Assembly: GCA_947174665.1 (NCBI GenBank)
Contig: CAMWJV010000008.1
Coordinates: 1-47,882, forward strand
From: an uncultured Lachnospiraceae bacterium
GTDB lineage: Bacteria > Bacillota > Clostridia > Lachnospirales > Lachnospiraceae
Direction: 5' to 3'
DNA length: 47,882 nucleotides
In this document: positions 29,401 to 36,718 of the stretch, piece by piece
Position numbering within the stretch: the first letter of the stretch is position 1
How the letters are laid out: every line of letters starts with the position of its first letter
Notes under the pieces: model-generated
Database searches by the model: none
What the model was told of the DNA's origin: nothing
The model's input: only the letters and a program-made list of their open reading frames with translations
Translations under genes and position numbers: made by a program

Positions 29401-30512
29401 CCCGCCTCCTGCACCTGCTCCAACAGCATACTTTTTAAGGCCGCCAGCTCCGGAGCAGCCAGCTGCGCCTCCAGAGCATCCACCCTGGCTTTCATGGCTT
29501 TCCGCTCCTGAACGTTTAAGCCCTTCCTGTTTGCATTCAGCACAGCCTTCAGCTGACGTTTCACCTCCCGGGCCTGCCCTGAATCCACGCTCTGAAATGA
29601 CTCAGGGAAATCGGAATGTTCCACCATTCCGCCCATGTAAAGCTCCGCTGCCAGCATCAGCTCGTGATAGGAGGAGTTCTCTCCTAATGCCTCCGTCACT
29701 TTGTCAAAGTCCCCACACTGTACATAAGTCTCCAGGCGCGCCCGTCTCACACAGGGCAAATCCAGAAGTCCGGCAAAATTCTCCTCAAGCCGCGAAAAAA
29801 TGCGGCGGCGTGACTTAATCTGCTCTTCCTCCCACACACCGCTCTCTGCATTTCTCATATCCGCCAGCAGCGCCGCACAGTCACGGATTGTTCCCTTCTC
29901 CAGCTCGTAGGCGTCCTCCACTTCAATTCGGATGGCTCTGACCACAGAAGTCAAGTCCATATCGGCTGTGGCAGAAAGAGTCCGGAAACTGTCATCCTCG
30001 TAGCCGTAATCCGCAAGGTTCTCACCCATATCCTGTAAATACCGGAGCATGGCCAGATCTGCCTCGCTGTGGGATGCCTTCCCCTGTGCGTATCGTACTT
30101 CCTTTGAAGATATGGACAATTCTTCCGCATCCTCCAGATAGGCATAAAGCCCTGCGGCTCTCCGGCAGCTGCCCTCTGCAAGAAGAATGCGCGCCGTAAG
30201 CAGCCTGCACTCGTTGTCATAGCCGTATGCCCGGCTGTACGCCTCAAGCACTTCTTCTGCGCTTTCACAGTCCCCTTCCAGATACAGAGCATTGGCAAAT
30301 GCCAGCAGCTCCTGCCCGGATGCCTGTCTGTGAGGCTTATCCTGACCCGGAAGCTGCAGTATCCCCGTTGTGATCATGCCGCCGCTGAGCCCCAGAAGCA
30401 GCAATACCGCCAATATCTGTTTTACCCCGAATGCTCTCCTGCGCACCAGAATCACCAGCGCGCCTGCTGCCCCGGGAAGCAGACCTAATCCAAGCTGTAA
30501 AAAAATACTCAT
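26418..30512 (-). CDS. Giant membrane protein with vWA domain and TPR-like repeats
   Basis: A 1364-residue protein, ATG at 30512 preferred (upstream GTG codons overlap the purine-rich ribosome site). Residues 1-55 contain two membrane helices. About 60-450 are helical and TPR/solenoid-like, followed by an acidic low-complexity linker (EENAAEEKAKDT-type, near 455-485). A von Willebrand factor A domain spans about 560-745 with an intact MIDAS: DVSGSMS near residue 570, GGGTD, and MTDGQDGG. An IPT/TIG-like segment (about 785-870) and a ~490-residue beta-rich C-terminus complete it. MIDAS domains bind ligands through a metal; the ligand is unknown. It ends 19 bp before the secreted partner gene. 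A GC-rich hairpin (30527-30541) sits just upstream of the ribosome site. Confidence 0.85.
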   Translation of the reverse strand: MSIFLQLGLGLLPGAAGALVILVRRRAFGVKQILAVLLLLGLSGGMITTGILQLPGQDKPHRQASGQELLAFANALYLEGDCESAEEVLEAYSRAYGYDNECRLLTARILLAEGSCRRAAGLYAYLEDAEELSISSKEVRYAQGKASHSEADLAMLRYLQDMGENLADYGYEDDSFRTLSATADMDLTSVVRAIRIEVEDAYELEKGTIRDCAALLADMRNAESGVWEEEQIKSRRRIFSRLEENFAGLLDLPCVRRARLETYVQCGDFDKVTEALGENSSYHELMLAAELYMGGMVEHSDFPESFQSVDSGQAREVKRQLKAVLNANRKGLNVQERKAMKARVDALEAQLAAPELAALKSMLLEQVQEAGEDRSKVYMELARVESYFGNEAAADACLGNAIYSSQDSGDDNYAYAMGQIAGVIDGKGDSEDIKRVPEYVSTVLENSLTVDVEEILAENTAENAAEEKAKDTDGAQGGEETSDGGGIAGYQAFPQMVTDYVSRARSAISIGFVDTERFERISAKVQISSDYINSVAELKSALRVYDCGAQITEFTLDKVNYTGSNILLCCDVSGSMSDSIGDLRDAVETFITEQNPDEKLAVVTFNSEIVDTKGFGASDEELLELAEGMRAGGGTDMFSAVVNSLWDFPNRRGENNVLILMTDGQDGGMHSSEEIDEKIGRLAREKGIIIYTIGLGTSVDTDYLTTIAESGSGSFVYVSASDSLNGFYDMLHEQVYNQYQLTYQAADTMTLRGRTLEVSLPEENVRASKTYHLTEDGDVGGNVNVTRGISVSGISPRYLYKGLQDVRVELRGTGFQKESKVSVKLNGTLDYTIPAEYVSEEAYALTIPAGVAVGSYNVEVSVDGQRIVLQDGFSVITGGNEKTTVFGKYVFTSGEKIENADGSCLLRSGVQMNGWLRFKGDVLLTGDIENGGSIRVTEKAGSYVEFDTATAEGLGALFAEKGIALDLPALYSFTLYRDEELADDIQTGALAVFRVLRFDSPSVQLHPDSIRLNYKTGSTILPYQDNILDVCGAKELFRFSIDGTAQITDRNVGLILDASYKDADDKNYNHTLNLFNAPVHFNGSVKVKINTIKNEYTVGAMVRLAFFAKQSGIGAEISWKGFTVDAVKLELELAQGIKLPTAIPVTANDFSFRVSDIQQALESGRWTSLVFEGSMSLSCGKVSEYFPKLEKFVGDISVLEMPDTTASFRISPFRVEAEAKLVFLSEITLAEAGLKLGSFEYTNEMLDLDEEEVQGISAGLKLGFMWDSADGRAKVEVSGTGELDAHSRFAGVCLNGTAMVDVKWWLFNFESKKEGNLCLGLYTTHAGKQQFVLVTKYEDSNGRVKGNFYYIDENGHAGRNKGYL

Positions 30513-30574
30513 CTTCACCCTCACCCCGCCGCCAGGCGGCGTTTTATCCTAAATTATAAATGATCACTCTAAAA

Positions 30575-30904
30575 TTACTTTAAAATCCTGACGCTCTCTC
30601 TGTTCACGTCGTTGACTCCAACAGTCACTCTGTCCCCGGGGAAAAAAATTGCCCTGCCAAAAGCCTGTTCCGACCTGCCTACATAGCTCCTGCCTTCATA
30701 ACTGTAACGGATATACGGGCGGTAGGACTTCCTGTTCGCTCCCCAGGAAGCGGCACCGGAAGTATGCACCCTGCGGTCAGTTTCCACCCTGACTTCCTCC
30801 ACAATACCCTCTGTCTTTGCCGTCACCTTGTACATGGGTCTGCTCCCCCATATCACAAAGGCCGCAAACAAAATGATAATCAGAAAAGGGATAAACCCTG
30901 CCAT
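30575..30904 (-). CDS. Small membrane-anchored protein, DUF3592-like
   Basis: A 109-residue protein with one N-terminal membrane helix (FIPFLIIILFAAFVIWG) and a small beta domain (YRPYIRYSYEGRSYVGRSEQ ... GDRVTVGVN). The pattern of a strand pair with Y-x-Y-x-Y-x-G-x-x-Y resembles DUF3592-type domains, which are uncharacterised. The Shine-Dalgarno is weak and distant. It lies between the LURP-one-like gene and the vWA gene on the same strand with 36-62 bp gaps, so it is probably a member of that operon. Confidence 0.7.
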   Translation of the reverse strand: MAGFIPFLIIILFAAFVIWGSRPMYKVTAKTEGIVEEVRVETDRRVHTSGAASWGANRKSYRPYIRYSYEGRSYVGRSEQAFGRAIFFPGDRVTVGVNDVNRESVRILK

Positions 30905-30940
30905 AATGCGTTCACACTTTTCCTTTCAAATACTAAAATT

Positions 30941-31411
30941 TCAATTCCGCGAACATTTCTCCGCGTCGATTGCCAGCACGAGCATCAGCGCAGGAAGGGC
31001 ATCCTCCTGTCTGGAAACCTCGATAACATAAGTGTCCGTCCAGTTGAATAACTCCTTTGACACGGTAGCTGCACACTGTCCGGATGCATCCAGAATTCTG
31101 TAATCCCACTCCCAGAAATCTCCTTCCACATGCCAGCCCATACAGTCAATATTATATCTGGGTTTGAAAAAGGAGAATTCCTTACTGATACAGCCCACAT
31201 ACCGTTCCCCCATATACATTTCAAACTTGGGCAGAAACGTCAGAACTCTCTCCTGCACCATCCCCAGATTCTCTCCCTGCGCATTATAAATCTTCAGACA
31301 ATGCCCCCATGAGAACTGCCCTTTGACAACATACACCGTCTCCCCTGACTCATTGTAGATATCGTAGCTGTCAAACCATGAAAAAAAGCGCTGCTTAAAA
31401 AGTAATCTCAT
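30941..31411 (-). CDS. LURP-one-related (YxjI-like) protein
   Basis: A 156-residue protein with the tubby-like LURP-one fold pattern: MRLLFKQRFFSWFDSYDIYNESG, V-x-V-K-G-Q-F-S-W-G-H, then repeated strands ending in I-x-K-E-F/L (ISKEFSF, VSKELFNW). Tubby/LURP folds are proposed to bind membrane phospholipids and include the scramblases; function here is unknown. GAGGA lies 4 nt before the ATG. It is the first gene of the vWA cluster and follows a plausible promoter. Confidence 0.82.
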   Translation of the reverse strand: MRLLFKQRFFSWFDSYDIYNESGETVYVVKGQFSWGHCLKIYNAQGENLGMVQERVLTFLPKFEMYMGERYVGCISKEFSFFKPRYNIDCMGWHVEGDFWEWDYRILDASGQCAATVSKELFNWTDTYVIEVSRQEDALPALMLVLAIDAEKCSRN

Positions 31412-31484
31412 TGATTCCTCATGTCCTTTCCCGCTGTCTGTGCGTGCAATCTCATGGATACCCCTCAGCCATACACCATATCAT

Positions 31485-31513
31485 ATTGTAGCCTAAACTC
31501 TATGAAAAGTAAA
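31485..31513 (-). promoter_or_regulatory. Probable promoter of the LURP-vWA cluster
   Basis: The minus strand reads TTTACT (31508-31513), 17 bp, TACAAT (31485-31490), 74 bp upstream of the first gene. The -35 box is weaker than others in this window. Confidence 0.6.
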
Positions 31514-31587
31514 GACACGCCAAGTATCTGTTTTGATCCCGCTCCCAAGAGTCCCCTTATTATAATTCACTGTCTCCGTGATAATGA

Positions 31588-32964
31588 TCATACCTGCAGC
31601 TGCCCCTCGAGATAACGTGTGTTCTTCCCGCCACCTTCTTTTATCAGCATGCCCGTGTCCACCATATGCCGCAGCACAAGGATTGCCGTGGGCTGGGACA
31701 CCGCAAGCGCCGTCTCCACGTCTTTTCGCAGAACAAAGCCCTTCTCATGACACATGGAAAGAATCTTTTTCTCTCTGAAGTCCGGCGCAGCATACACCCT
31801 TTTCCCATAATGATCTTCCTCCCGAACAGCCATAGCGCCCCGAATGCCGGAAGTTTCCTCCGTATACCGCACTTCTCTTTGATAATTTGTATTGGGCAGT
31901 GTGATCTTAAACGCATGGTCTGCTGCGAGAAAGACCGGTTTATCCATGCAATCTCCATAACAGTCCGTTATTTTCAGAATGCCCGTCCCATATGCCTCAA
32001 TCAGCTTCAGACGATAAAACACATTCGCCAGATGTTCATTTCGCAGGACAGACACTCCCAGCAGCACATCGTCCATGGATATCCCCCTGACCAGTCCGCC
32101 CACAGTGACAATCTCAATGCGATCCTCAAAAATGCTGATAAGCGTAGGACTGTTGAAAGAATAGTCCCGATGTACCACCGCGTTAAGCAGCGCCTCCCTC
32201 ACCGCATCTGTTGGATAATCCCGCATATCCACACGATCAAGCCCGGAAAATTCCGCCCTGGTGCGGTTGCATCTGTCGATGTAGCTGATGGCTTCCTCCA
32301 GCTGCCCGAAAAGGGAACCGGAAAACTCCCTCCTGTCCCTGAACACCGCTTTTTTACTTCCCTCAAACAATGCTGTCTTAATCGTGTGGGTGCACTGATC
32401 AGAGAGCAGTAAACCAAGATTTGTATAGGTTCCGTCTTCGCCGATCAGATGAAGTGTGCGCATTTGGGCCGGACCAAACTCCACATTCCGCTTCCCGAAA
32501 AAGTCCCCTGCCTTGTCAAAGGTCAACTGCTGCTGAAGCGCACGCGCGCATTCATAGCTGTCTCCGCCGGTCTCCCTGATCATGTCCAGAATTGCTGTCT
32601 CCGTAGCCGGCACCGTGGATGCCCCCTGACGCACATAGACCCCCTCCGGACGAATTCCCTTTTTCGCCAGATAATAAGGCCTTGCCGTTCCCCTCTGCAC
32701 CGACACACACACAACGGACTTTCCCTCCATGGTCTCATGTCTGCACTCCACAAACATGGTAATATCAGGCCGCACCGCATCCCGAATCGCATTTGTGACA
32801 CGAAGCATGGTATCATCCACACTCTCAACTCCCTGCACACTGCCGTCATTGTTCAGGCCGATATAAAGCACTCCGCCGTCACAATTTGCGAAGGCAACCA
32901 CTGTATTCTTTACCCCATCCACATACTCTCTCTTAAATTCGGTCACTTTATTTTCTGTCAGCAT
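31588..32964 (-). CDS. AlbA_2 domain putative transcriptional regulator
   Basis: A 458-residue protein of the group often annotated as putative ATP-dependent DNA helicase or divergent AAA-4 regulator. The N-terminal AlbA_2 (Schlafen-like) domain, about 1-120, contains TEFKREYVDGVKNTVVAFAN and GGVLYIGLNNDG. The middle contains a GHKL-like ATPase part (ALLNAVVHRDYSF and IFEDRIEIVTVGG). The C-terminal ~60 residues look like a winged helix (LRKDVETALAVSQPTAILVLRHM). AAGGAGG precedes the ATG. A perfect long palindrome overlaps its promoter, suggesting autoregulation. It lies alone between the vWA cluster and prfA. Confidence 0.85.
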   Translation of the reverse strand: MLTENKVTEFKREYVDGVKNTVVAFANCDGGVLYIGLNNDGSVQGVESVDDTMLRVTNAIRDAVRPDITMFVECRHETMEGKSVVCVSVQRGTARPYYLAKKGIRPEGVYVRQGASTVPATETAILDMIRETGGDSYECARALQQQLTFDKAGDFFGKRNVEFGPAQMRTLHLIGEDGTYTNLGLLLSDQCTHTIKTALFEGSKKAVFRDRREFSGSLFGQLEEAISYIDRCNRTRAEFSGLDRVDMRDYPTDAVREALLNAVVHRDYSFNSPTLISIFEDRIEIVTVGGLVRGISMDDVLLGVSVLRNEHLANVFYRLKLIEAYGTGILKITDCYGDCMDKPVFLAADHAFKITLPNTNYQREVRYTEETSGIRGAMAVREEDHYGKRVYAAPDFREKKILSMCHEKGFVLRKDVETALAVSQPTAILVLRHMVDTGMLIKEGGGKNTRYLEGQLQV

Positions 32965-32985
32965 AAGCGCACCTCCTTATTACTA

Positions 32986-33043
32986 ATAATCAGAAAGGTT
33001 ATTATAATAATATAATAATTATTATAATAACCTTTCTGATTAT
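32986..33043. promoter_or_regulatory. Perfect 26-bp-arm palindrome over the AlbA_2 gene promoter
   Basis: Arms 32986-33011 and 33018-33043 are exact inverted copies around ATAATA. The outer part reads ATAATCAGAAAGGTTATTAT. It lies 22 bp upstream of the gene start and covers the -10 region. It is likely an operator for the encoded regulator; the very long, AT-rich arms are exceptional for a simple operator. Confidence 0.75.
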
Positions 33044-33048
33044 GTCAA
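33021..33048 (-). promoter_or_regulatory. Promoter of the AlbA_2 regulator gene
   Basis: The minus strand reads TTGACA (33043-33048), 16 bp, TATAAT (33021-33026), 57 bp upstream of the gene. The -10 lies inside the palindrome and the -35 touches its edge. Confidence 0.8.
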
Positions 33049-33068
33049 GTATGAAATGCCGATCTATT

Positions 33069-33122
33069 CTTCATTCATCTTCGCCAGCTTTGCCGCCTTG
33101 ATCCAGGCAGACCGGGCAGGCT
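33069..33122 (-). repeat. Partial tandem duplication of the prfA 3' end
   Basis: Just beyond the prfA stop the minus strand repeats a close copy of the gene's last ~30 bases: GGCGGCGAAGCTGGCGAAG inside prfA and GGCGGCAAAGCTGGCGAAG after it. The second copy would encode AAKLAKMNEE and a stop, but in a different frame from prfA. Confidence 0.65.
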
Positions 33123-34199
33123 CTAGTTTTCTCCCATCTTCGCCAGCTTCGCCGCCTGGTCGGCTGCTATGCAGGCATCCAGAATCTCTTGAATATCCCC
33201 GTCCATCACCTTGTCCAATTTATAGATGGTCAGTCCGATACGGTGGTCTGTAACACGTCCCTGGGGGAAATTATAGGTACGTATCTTCTCGGAGCGATCT
33301 CCCGTGCCAATCTGACTTTTTCTCATTTCCGCCTCCGCGTCATGCCTCTGCTGCTGCTCTATGTCATACAGCTTTGCCTTCAGCAGTGCAAATGCCTTCG
33401 CTTTATTCTGTATCTGAGACTTCTCCGTCTGGCTGTACACCACGATGCCCGACGGATAATGGGTCAGGCGCACCGCAGAATCCGTGGTATTGACGCACTG
33501 ACCGCCGTTGCCGGATGCCCTCATCACATCAATGCGGATGTCCTTGTCATCTATCACAATGTCAATGTCCTCATCCACCTCCGGCATCACGGCCACGCTG
33601 ATGGTGGAGGTATGGATTCGCCCGCCGCTCTCCGTCTCCGGCACACGCTGCACCCGATGCACGCCGCTCTCATACTTCATTTTGGAGTATGCGCCCTGCC
33701 CGGTAATCATAAACTGCACTTCCTTCATGCCGCCAATGCCGATTTCATCGGCATTCATGGTCTCCACCCTCCATCTCTGGCTCTCCGCATAATGCACATA
33801 CATGCGGTATATCTCCGCCGCAAACAGAGCGGCCTCATCTCCGCCTGCCCCGGCACGGATTTCCACAATAACGTTCTTTTCATCATTGGGATCCTTGGGC
33901 AAAAGCAGGATCTTCAGCTCCTGCTCCAGCTCTTCCACCCTTTTCCTGCTGTCATTCAGGGTTTCCTTGATCATCCCCCGCATATCCTCATCGTTCTCCT
34001 CCTCCAGCATTTCCAGAGAATCGTCGATGTCCTGTTTACACTTCTTATACTCAGTATAAGCGTCCACAATAGGGGTTAAATCGCTCTGCTCCTTCATCAG
34101 CCTGCGAAACCGTTCCTGATTATTCGTCACTGTCGGCTCGTGGAGCTCGCCCATAATTTCTTCAAAACGGATTAACAAATCCTCTAACCTGTCAAACAT
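33123..34199 (-). CDS. prfA: Peptide chain release factor 1
   Basis: A 358-residue RF1 that recognises UAA/UAG and triggers peptide release. The catalytic GGQ lies in [17 protein letters not shown], and [15 protein letters not shown] is the family segment of domain 2. The length is typical and no frameshift is seen. It sits 28 bp after prmC, the methyltransferase that modifies this GGQ glutamine, so enzyme and substrate are co-expressed. The ribosome site is weak (GAGAGA). Confidence 0.97.
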   Translation of the reverse strand: MFDRLEDLLIRFEEIMGELHEPTVTNNQERFRRLMKEQSDLTPIVDAYTEYKKCKQDIDDSLEMLEEENDEDMRGMIKETLNDSRKRVEELEQELKILLLPKDPNDEKNVIVEIRAGAGGDEAALFAAEIYRMYVHYAESQRWRVETMNADEIGIGGMKEVQFMITGQGAYSKMKYESGVHRVQRVPETESGGRIHTSTISVAVMPEVDEDIDIVIDDKDIRIDVMRASGNGGQCVNTTDSAVRLTHYPSGIVVYSQTEKSQIQNKAKAFALLKAKLYDIEQQQRHDAEAEMRKSQIGTGDRSEKIRTYNFPQGRVTDHRIGLTIYKLDKVMDGDIQEILDACIAADQAAKLAKMGEN

Positions 34200-34227
34200 A
34201 CAGTTCTCTCACTTTCCGCAGATCGCA

Positions 34228-35136
34228 TTATTCAAAGCCCAGCGTCCCGCACACCACTCTGTCCATCCCGGAATAATCGCTGATCAGCATAACTCCAAGA
34301 AAACCGGCCTGTTCCATCAGGCGGCTCACCTCTTCCCCCTGGTCATATCCCACCTCAAAAAAGAGCATACCGCCCTTTTGCAGGTAACGGGGGCATTCCT
34401 CCAGAATCCGTCTGTAAAATATAAGCCCGTCTTCGCTGCCATCCAGGGCCAGTCTCGGCTCATGATCCCGCACTTCCGGCATCAGAGTATCAATAATATA
34501 ACTTTCAATATAAGGCGGATTCGACACGATCATATCAAACTTTCCCTCCACCTTCTCAAATAAATCGCTCTGCACAAAGCTGACATGGGCTCCCACAAAC
34601 ATATCCTGAGCCTCTGCAGACTCTCCCGGGGTCCCTGATATATTCCGCACCGCCTGGGCTCCCAGCAGCTTCACGGCATTTTGCTCCGCCACCCTCAGGG
34701 CCTCCTCCGACACATCCACACCCACGCCCTCACAGTTGTTGGAGTAGTGCAGCAGACTGATCAAAATGCAGCCGGAACCGGTACACATGTCCAGCACCTG
34801 CATCCCGTCATGGAGATGCTGCAGCGCTTCCTCCACCAATATTTCCGTATCCTGTCTGGGAATGAGTACGTGCTCATTCACAGCAAACTCAAGCCCCATA
34901 AAATCCTGCACCCCGGTAAGATACTGAAGCGGAATGCGCTGCAGGCGCTTCTCCAGCAACTCTCTATATACGCTCTCCTGTTCCGTCGTCACTTCCATGT
35001 CACCATGGGCCAGCAGCGTGTTCCGATTTGTGCCGCAGACAAATTCCAGCAGCAGCCTCGCGTCCGTATCCGCATCCGGAACGGATGCCGCCGACAGAAC
35101 GTTTTTTCCCATATTATAAGTTTCCCTGTACTCCAT
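34228..35136 (-). CDS. prmC: Release factor glutamine methyltransferase PrmC
   Basis: A 302-residue class I methyltransferase that N5-methylates the GGQ glutamine of release factors. The NPPY motif (MIVSNPPYIES) and SAM motif I (VLDMCTGSGCI) are present. The start is the ATG at 35136 with AGAGGA 3-5 nt upstream. The open frame continues 66 codons upstream into the end of the yqhQ-like gene, but that part is arginine-rich noise. It follows yqhQ and precedes prfA on the same strand. Confidence 0.95.
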   Translation of the reverse strand: MEYRETYNMGKNVLSAASVPDADTDARLLLEFVCGTNRNTLLAHGDMEVTTEQESVYRELLEKRLQRIPLQYLTGVQDFMGLEFAVNEHVLIPRQDTEILVEEALQHLHDGMQVLDMCTGSGCILISLLHYSNNCEGVGVDVSEEALRVAEQNAVKLLGAQAVRNISGTPGESAEAQDMFVGAHVSFVQSDLFEKVEGKFDMIVSNPPYIESYIIDTLMPEVRDHEPRLALDGSEDGLIFYRRILEECPRYLQKGGMLFFEVGYDQGEEVSRLMEQAGFLGVMLISDYSGMDRVVCGTLGFE

Positions 35137-35173
35137 ATTTCCTCTTATTCTGCCGTCTTTACTCGGCGCAAAC

Positions 35174-36277
35174 TTAGAAATTCTGTTCTTCCTCCGAAAA
35201 CTCCTCTCCGGTGTATGCAAACTGCTCCTCCGCGATTTCCGGTTCACCATCGTACACCGGCTGTTCTTCCGAAAATACTTCCCCGCTGTCTTCTGCCATC
35301 CTGCCGGCCTCATCTTCCTGCGTCCAGGTCTCATCTACCTCATAGTCAAAATTATCATAGAGAAATGTTTTCCAGTCGAACACAGCTTCCACTGCTGCGA
35401 TTGCCACCTCCACCATCTCTCTGTCCGGCTCCTTGGTGGTCATCCTCTGAATCCACATGCCCGGCAGAGAAAGGATAAGCACAAAAATATTATTGCTGCG
35501 GCCTGCCAGCCTGATAAGCTCATAGGAAATCCCCGCCACTACCGGCATCAGAAGGACACGCAGGATTACCCTCTGCACCGGATTGTCCACCCTGATAAAG
35601 AAGAACAGGACAATGCTGACAAACAGAACAAAGAAAATAAAGCTGGTGCCGCATCTTCTGTGCAGCCGGGAGCATCTCATAACATTGCGCACCGTCAGCG
35701 GACGCCCCCTCTCGATACAGTTGATACACTTGTGCTCCGCTCCGTGATAACGGTACAGCCTTCGGATATCCTTCATCAGACTGATTGCCCAGACATAAAG
35801 AATGAATATCGCAATACGGATCGCTCCCTCAATAATCGCCATCAGGGACTCATTACGCACAAATCCCCGAAAATAAGATGCAAGATAATAGGGCAGTACA
35901 ATAAAGATACCCACAGCCAACGCTATGGAAAAAACAGTCACCAGCATATTCACCAGCTTTTCACCGCCACCGCCTGAAGACTTGTCACTTCTTTGTACCT
36001 TTCCCTCATCCCCCTCATCGTAAACAGAGGCGGAATAATTTATGCACCGCATTCCCAGCACTAAAGAATCTATGAAATTAAAGATACCCCTGATAAAAGG
36101 AATCTTCTTTATCTTACTTCCATGAAGAACTCCCTGGTAATTTTCCAGTTCCACGGCAATCTCACCGCCGGCCTTCCGAACGGCAACCGCGTATTTCTCC
36201 TGGTTTTTCATCATAATGCCTTCCAATACCGCCTGACCGCCGATACCGGAATAACATCTCTTTCTTCTCTTCGCCAT
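35174..36277 (-). CDS. yqhQ: YqhQ-like membrane protein (DUF1385)
   Basis: A 367-residue member of the DUF1385 family. It begins CYSGIGGQAVLEGIMMKN, the family N-terminus, followed by about four membrane helices with the conserved RYHGAEHKCINCIE and GTSFIFFVL segments. The H-G-A-E-H-K-x2-x-C motif suggests a metal site. The C-terminal ~90 residues are very acidic (E/D-rich) and variable. Function is unknown; the gene usually sits between rpmE and prmC in Clostridia, as here. Confidence 0.9.
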   Translation of the reverse strand: MAKRRKRCYSGIGGQAVLEGIMMKNQEKYAVAVRKAGGEIAVELENYQGVLHGSKIKKIPFIRGIFNFIDSLVLGMRCINYSASVYDEGDEGKVQRSDKSSGGGGEKLVNMLVTVFSIALAVGIFIVLPYYLASYFRGFVRNESLMAIIEGAIRIAIFILYVWAISLMKDIRRLYRYHGAEHKCINCIERGRPLTVRNVMRCSRLHRRCGTSFIFFVLFVSIVLFFFIRVDNPVQRVILRVLLMPVVAGISYELIRLAGRSNNIFVLILSLPGMWIQRMTTKEPDREMVEVAIAAVEAVFDWKTFLYDNFDYEVDETWTQEDEAGRMAEDSGEVFSEEQPVYDGEPEIAEEQFAYTGEEFSEEEQNF

Positions 36278-36339
36278 AATACCTCACTCCGACCTGAATT
36301 CAATCGAGCAGGGGGACTTGCCCCGCGCATTAACAGAAA

Positions 36340-36365
36340 AGGTTGAGATACAAGCACCTCAACCT
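36340..36365. terminator. Hairpin downstream of rpmE
   Basis: AGGTTGAG (36340-36347) and CTCAACCT (36358-36365) form an 8-bp stem with a 10-nt loop, flanked by A4 and T7. It lies 14 bp past the rpmE stop and would at least partly end the rpmE transcript before the yqhQ-prmC-prfA genes. Confidence 0.75.
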
Positions 36366-36378
36366 TTTTTTGCGATTC

Positions 36379-36579
36379 CTATTTAACGCCGTATTTCTTG
36401 TTGAACTTCTCAATACGTCCATCGGCTCTTGCTGTCTTCTGCTGGCCGGTATAGAATGAATGGCACTTGGAGCAAACTTCTACGTGAATCTCAGGCTTTG
36501 TGGAGCCGGTCACGAAAGTGTTGCCGCAGTTGCAGGTTACAGTTGCCTGATAATACTGGGGATGGATTCCTTCCTTCAT
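36379..36579 (-). CDS. rpmE: Ribosomal protein L31 (zinc-binding type)
   Basis: A 66-residue L31, a 50S subunit bridge protein. It begins [16 protein letters not shown] and has the zinc ligands C-x-C (CNC) and C-x2-C (CSKC), so it is the C+ type that needs zinc. GAGAGGTG precedes the ATG. It has its own promoter and a terminator-like hairpin just after it. Confidence 0.97.
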   Translation of the reverse strand: MKEGIHPQYYQATVTCNCGNTFVTGSTKPEIHVEVCSKCHSFYTGQQKTARADGRIEKFNKKYGVK

Positions 36580-36662
36580 CTTCTTTCACCTCTCTATATA
36601 ATTACATACTGCTATTCTTCGTTCTCATCCGCACTGCCTATGGAACCACAAACAGCGGTATT

Positions 36663-36691
36663 ATTGTAACACAAGCTTTATCTACTTGCAA
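36663..36691 (-). promoter_or_regulatory. rpmE promoter
   Basis: The minus strand reads TTGCAA (36686-36691), 17 bp, TACAAT (36663-36668). The leader before rpmE is ~77 nt, long enough for an autoregulatory L31 leader, although I could not identify one. Confidence 0.75.
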
Positions 36692-36718
36692 CCCCCAATT
36701 TCAATTATTTATATATAT

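Noticed and set aside
32986..33043. Insertion-sequence terminal inverted repeats
   Set aside because: The arms are only 6 bp apart with no transposase or cargo between them, so an operator or cruciform is a better explanation.
33189..34079. 296-codon plus-strand ORF
   Set aside because: It is antisense to prfA, an essential and well conserved gene.
34228..35334. 66-residue N-terminal extension of PrmC
   Set aside because: The arginine-rich stretch overlaps the acidic C-terminal coding region of the preceding gene, and a good ribosome site selects the ATG at 35136.
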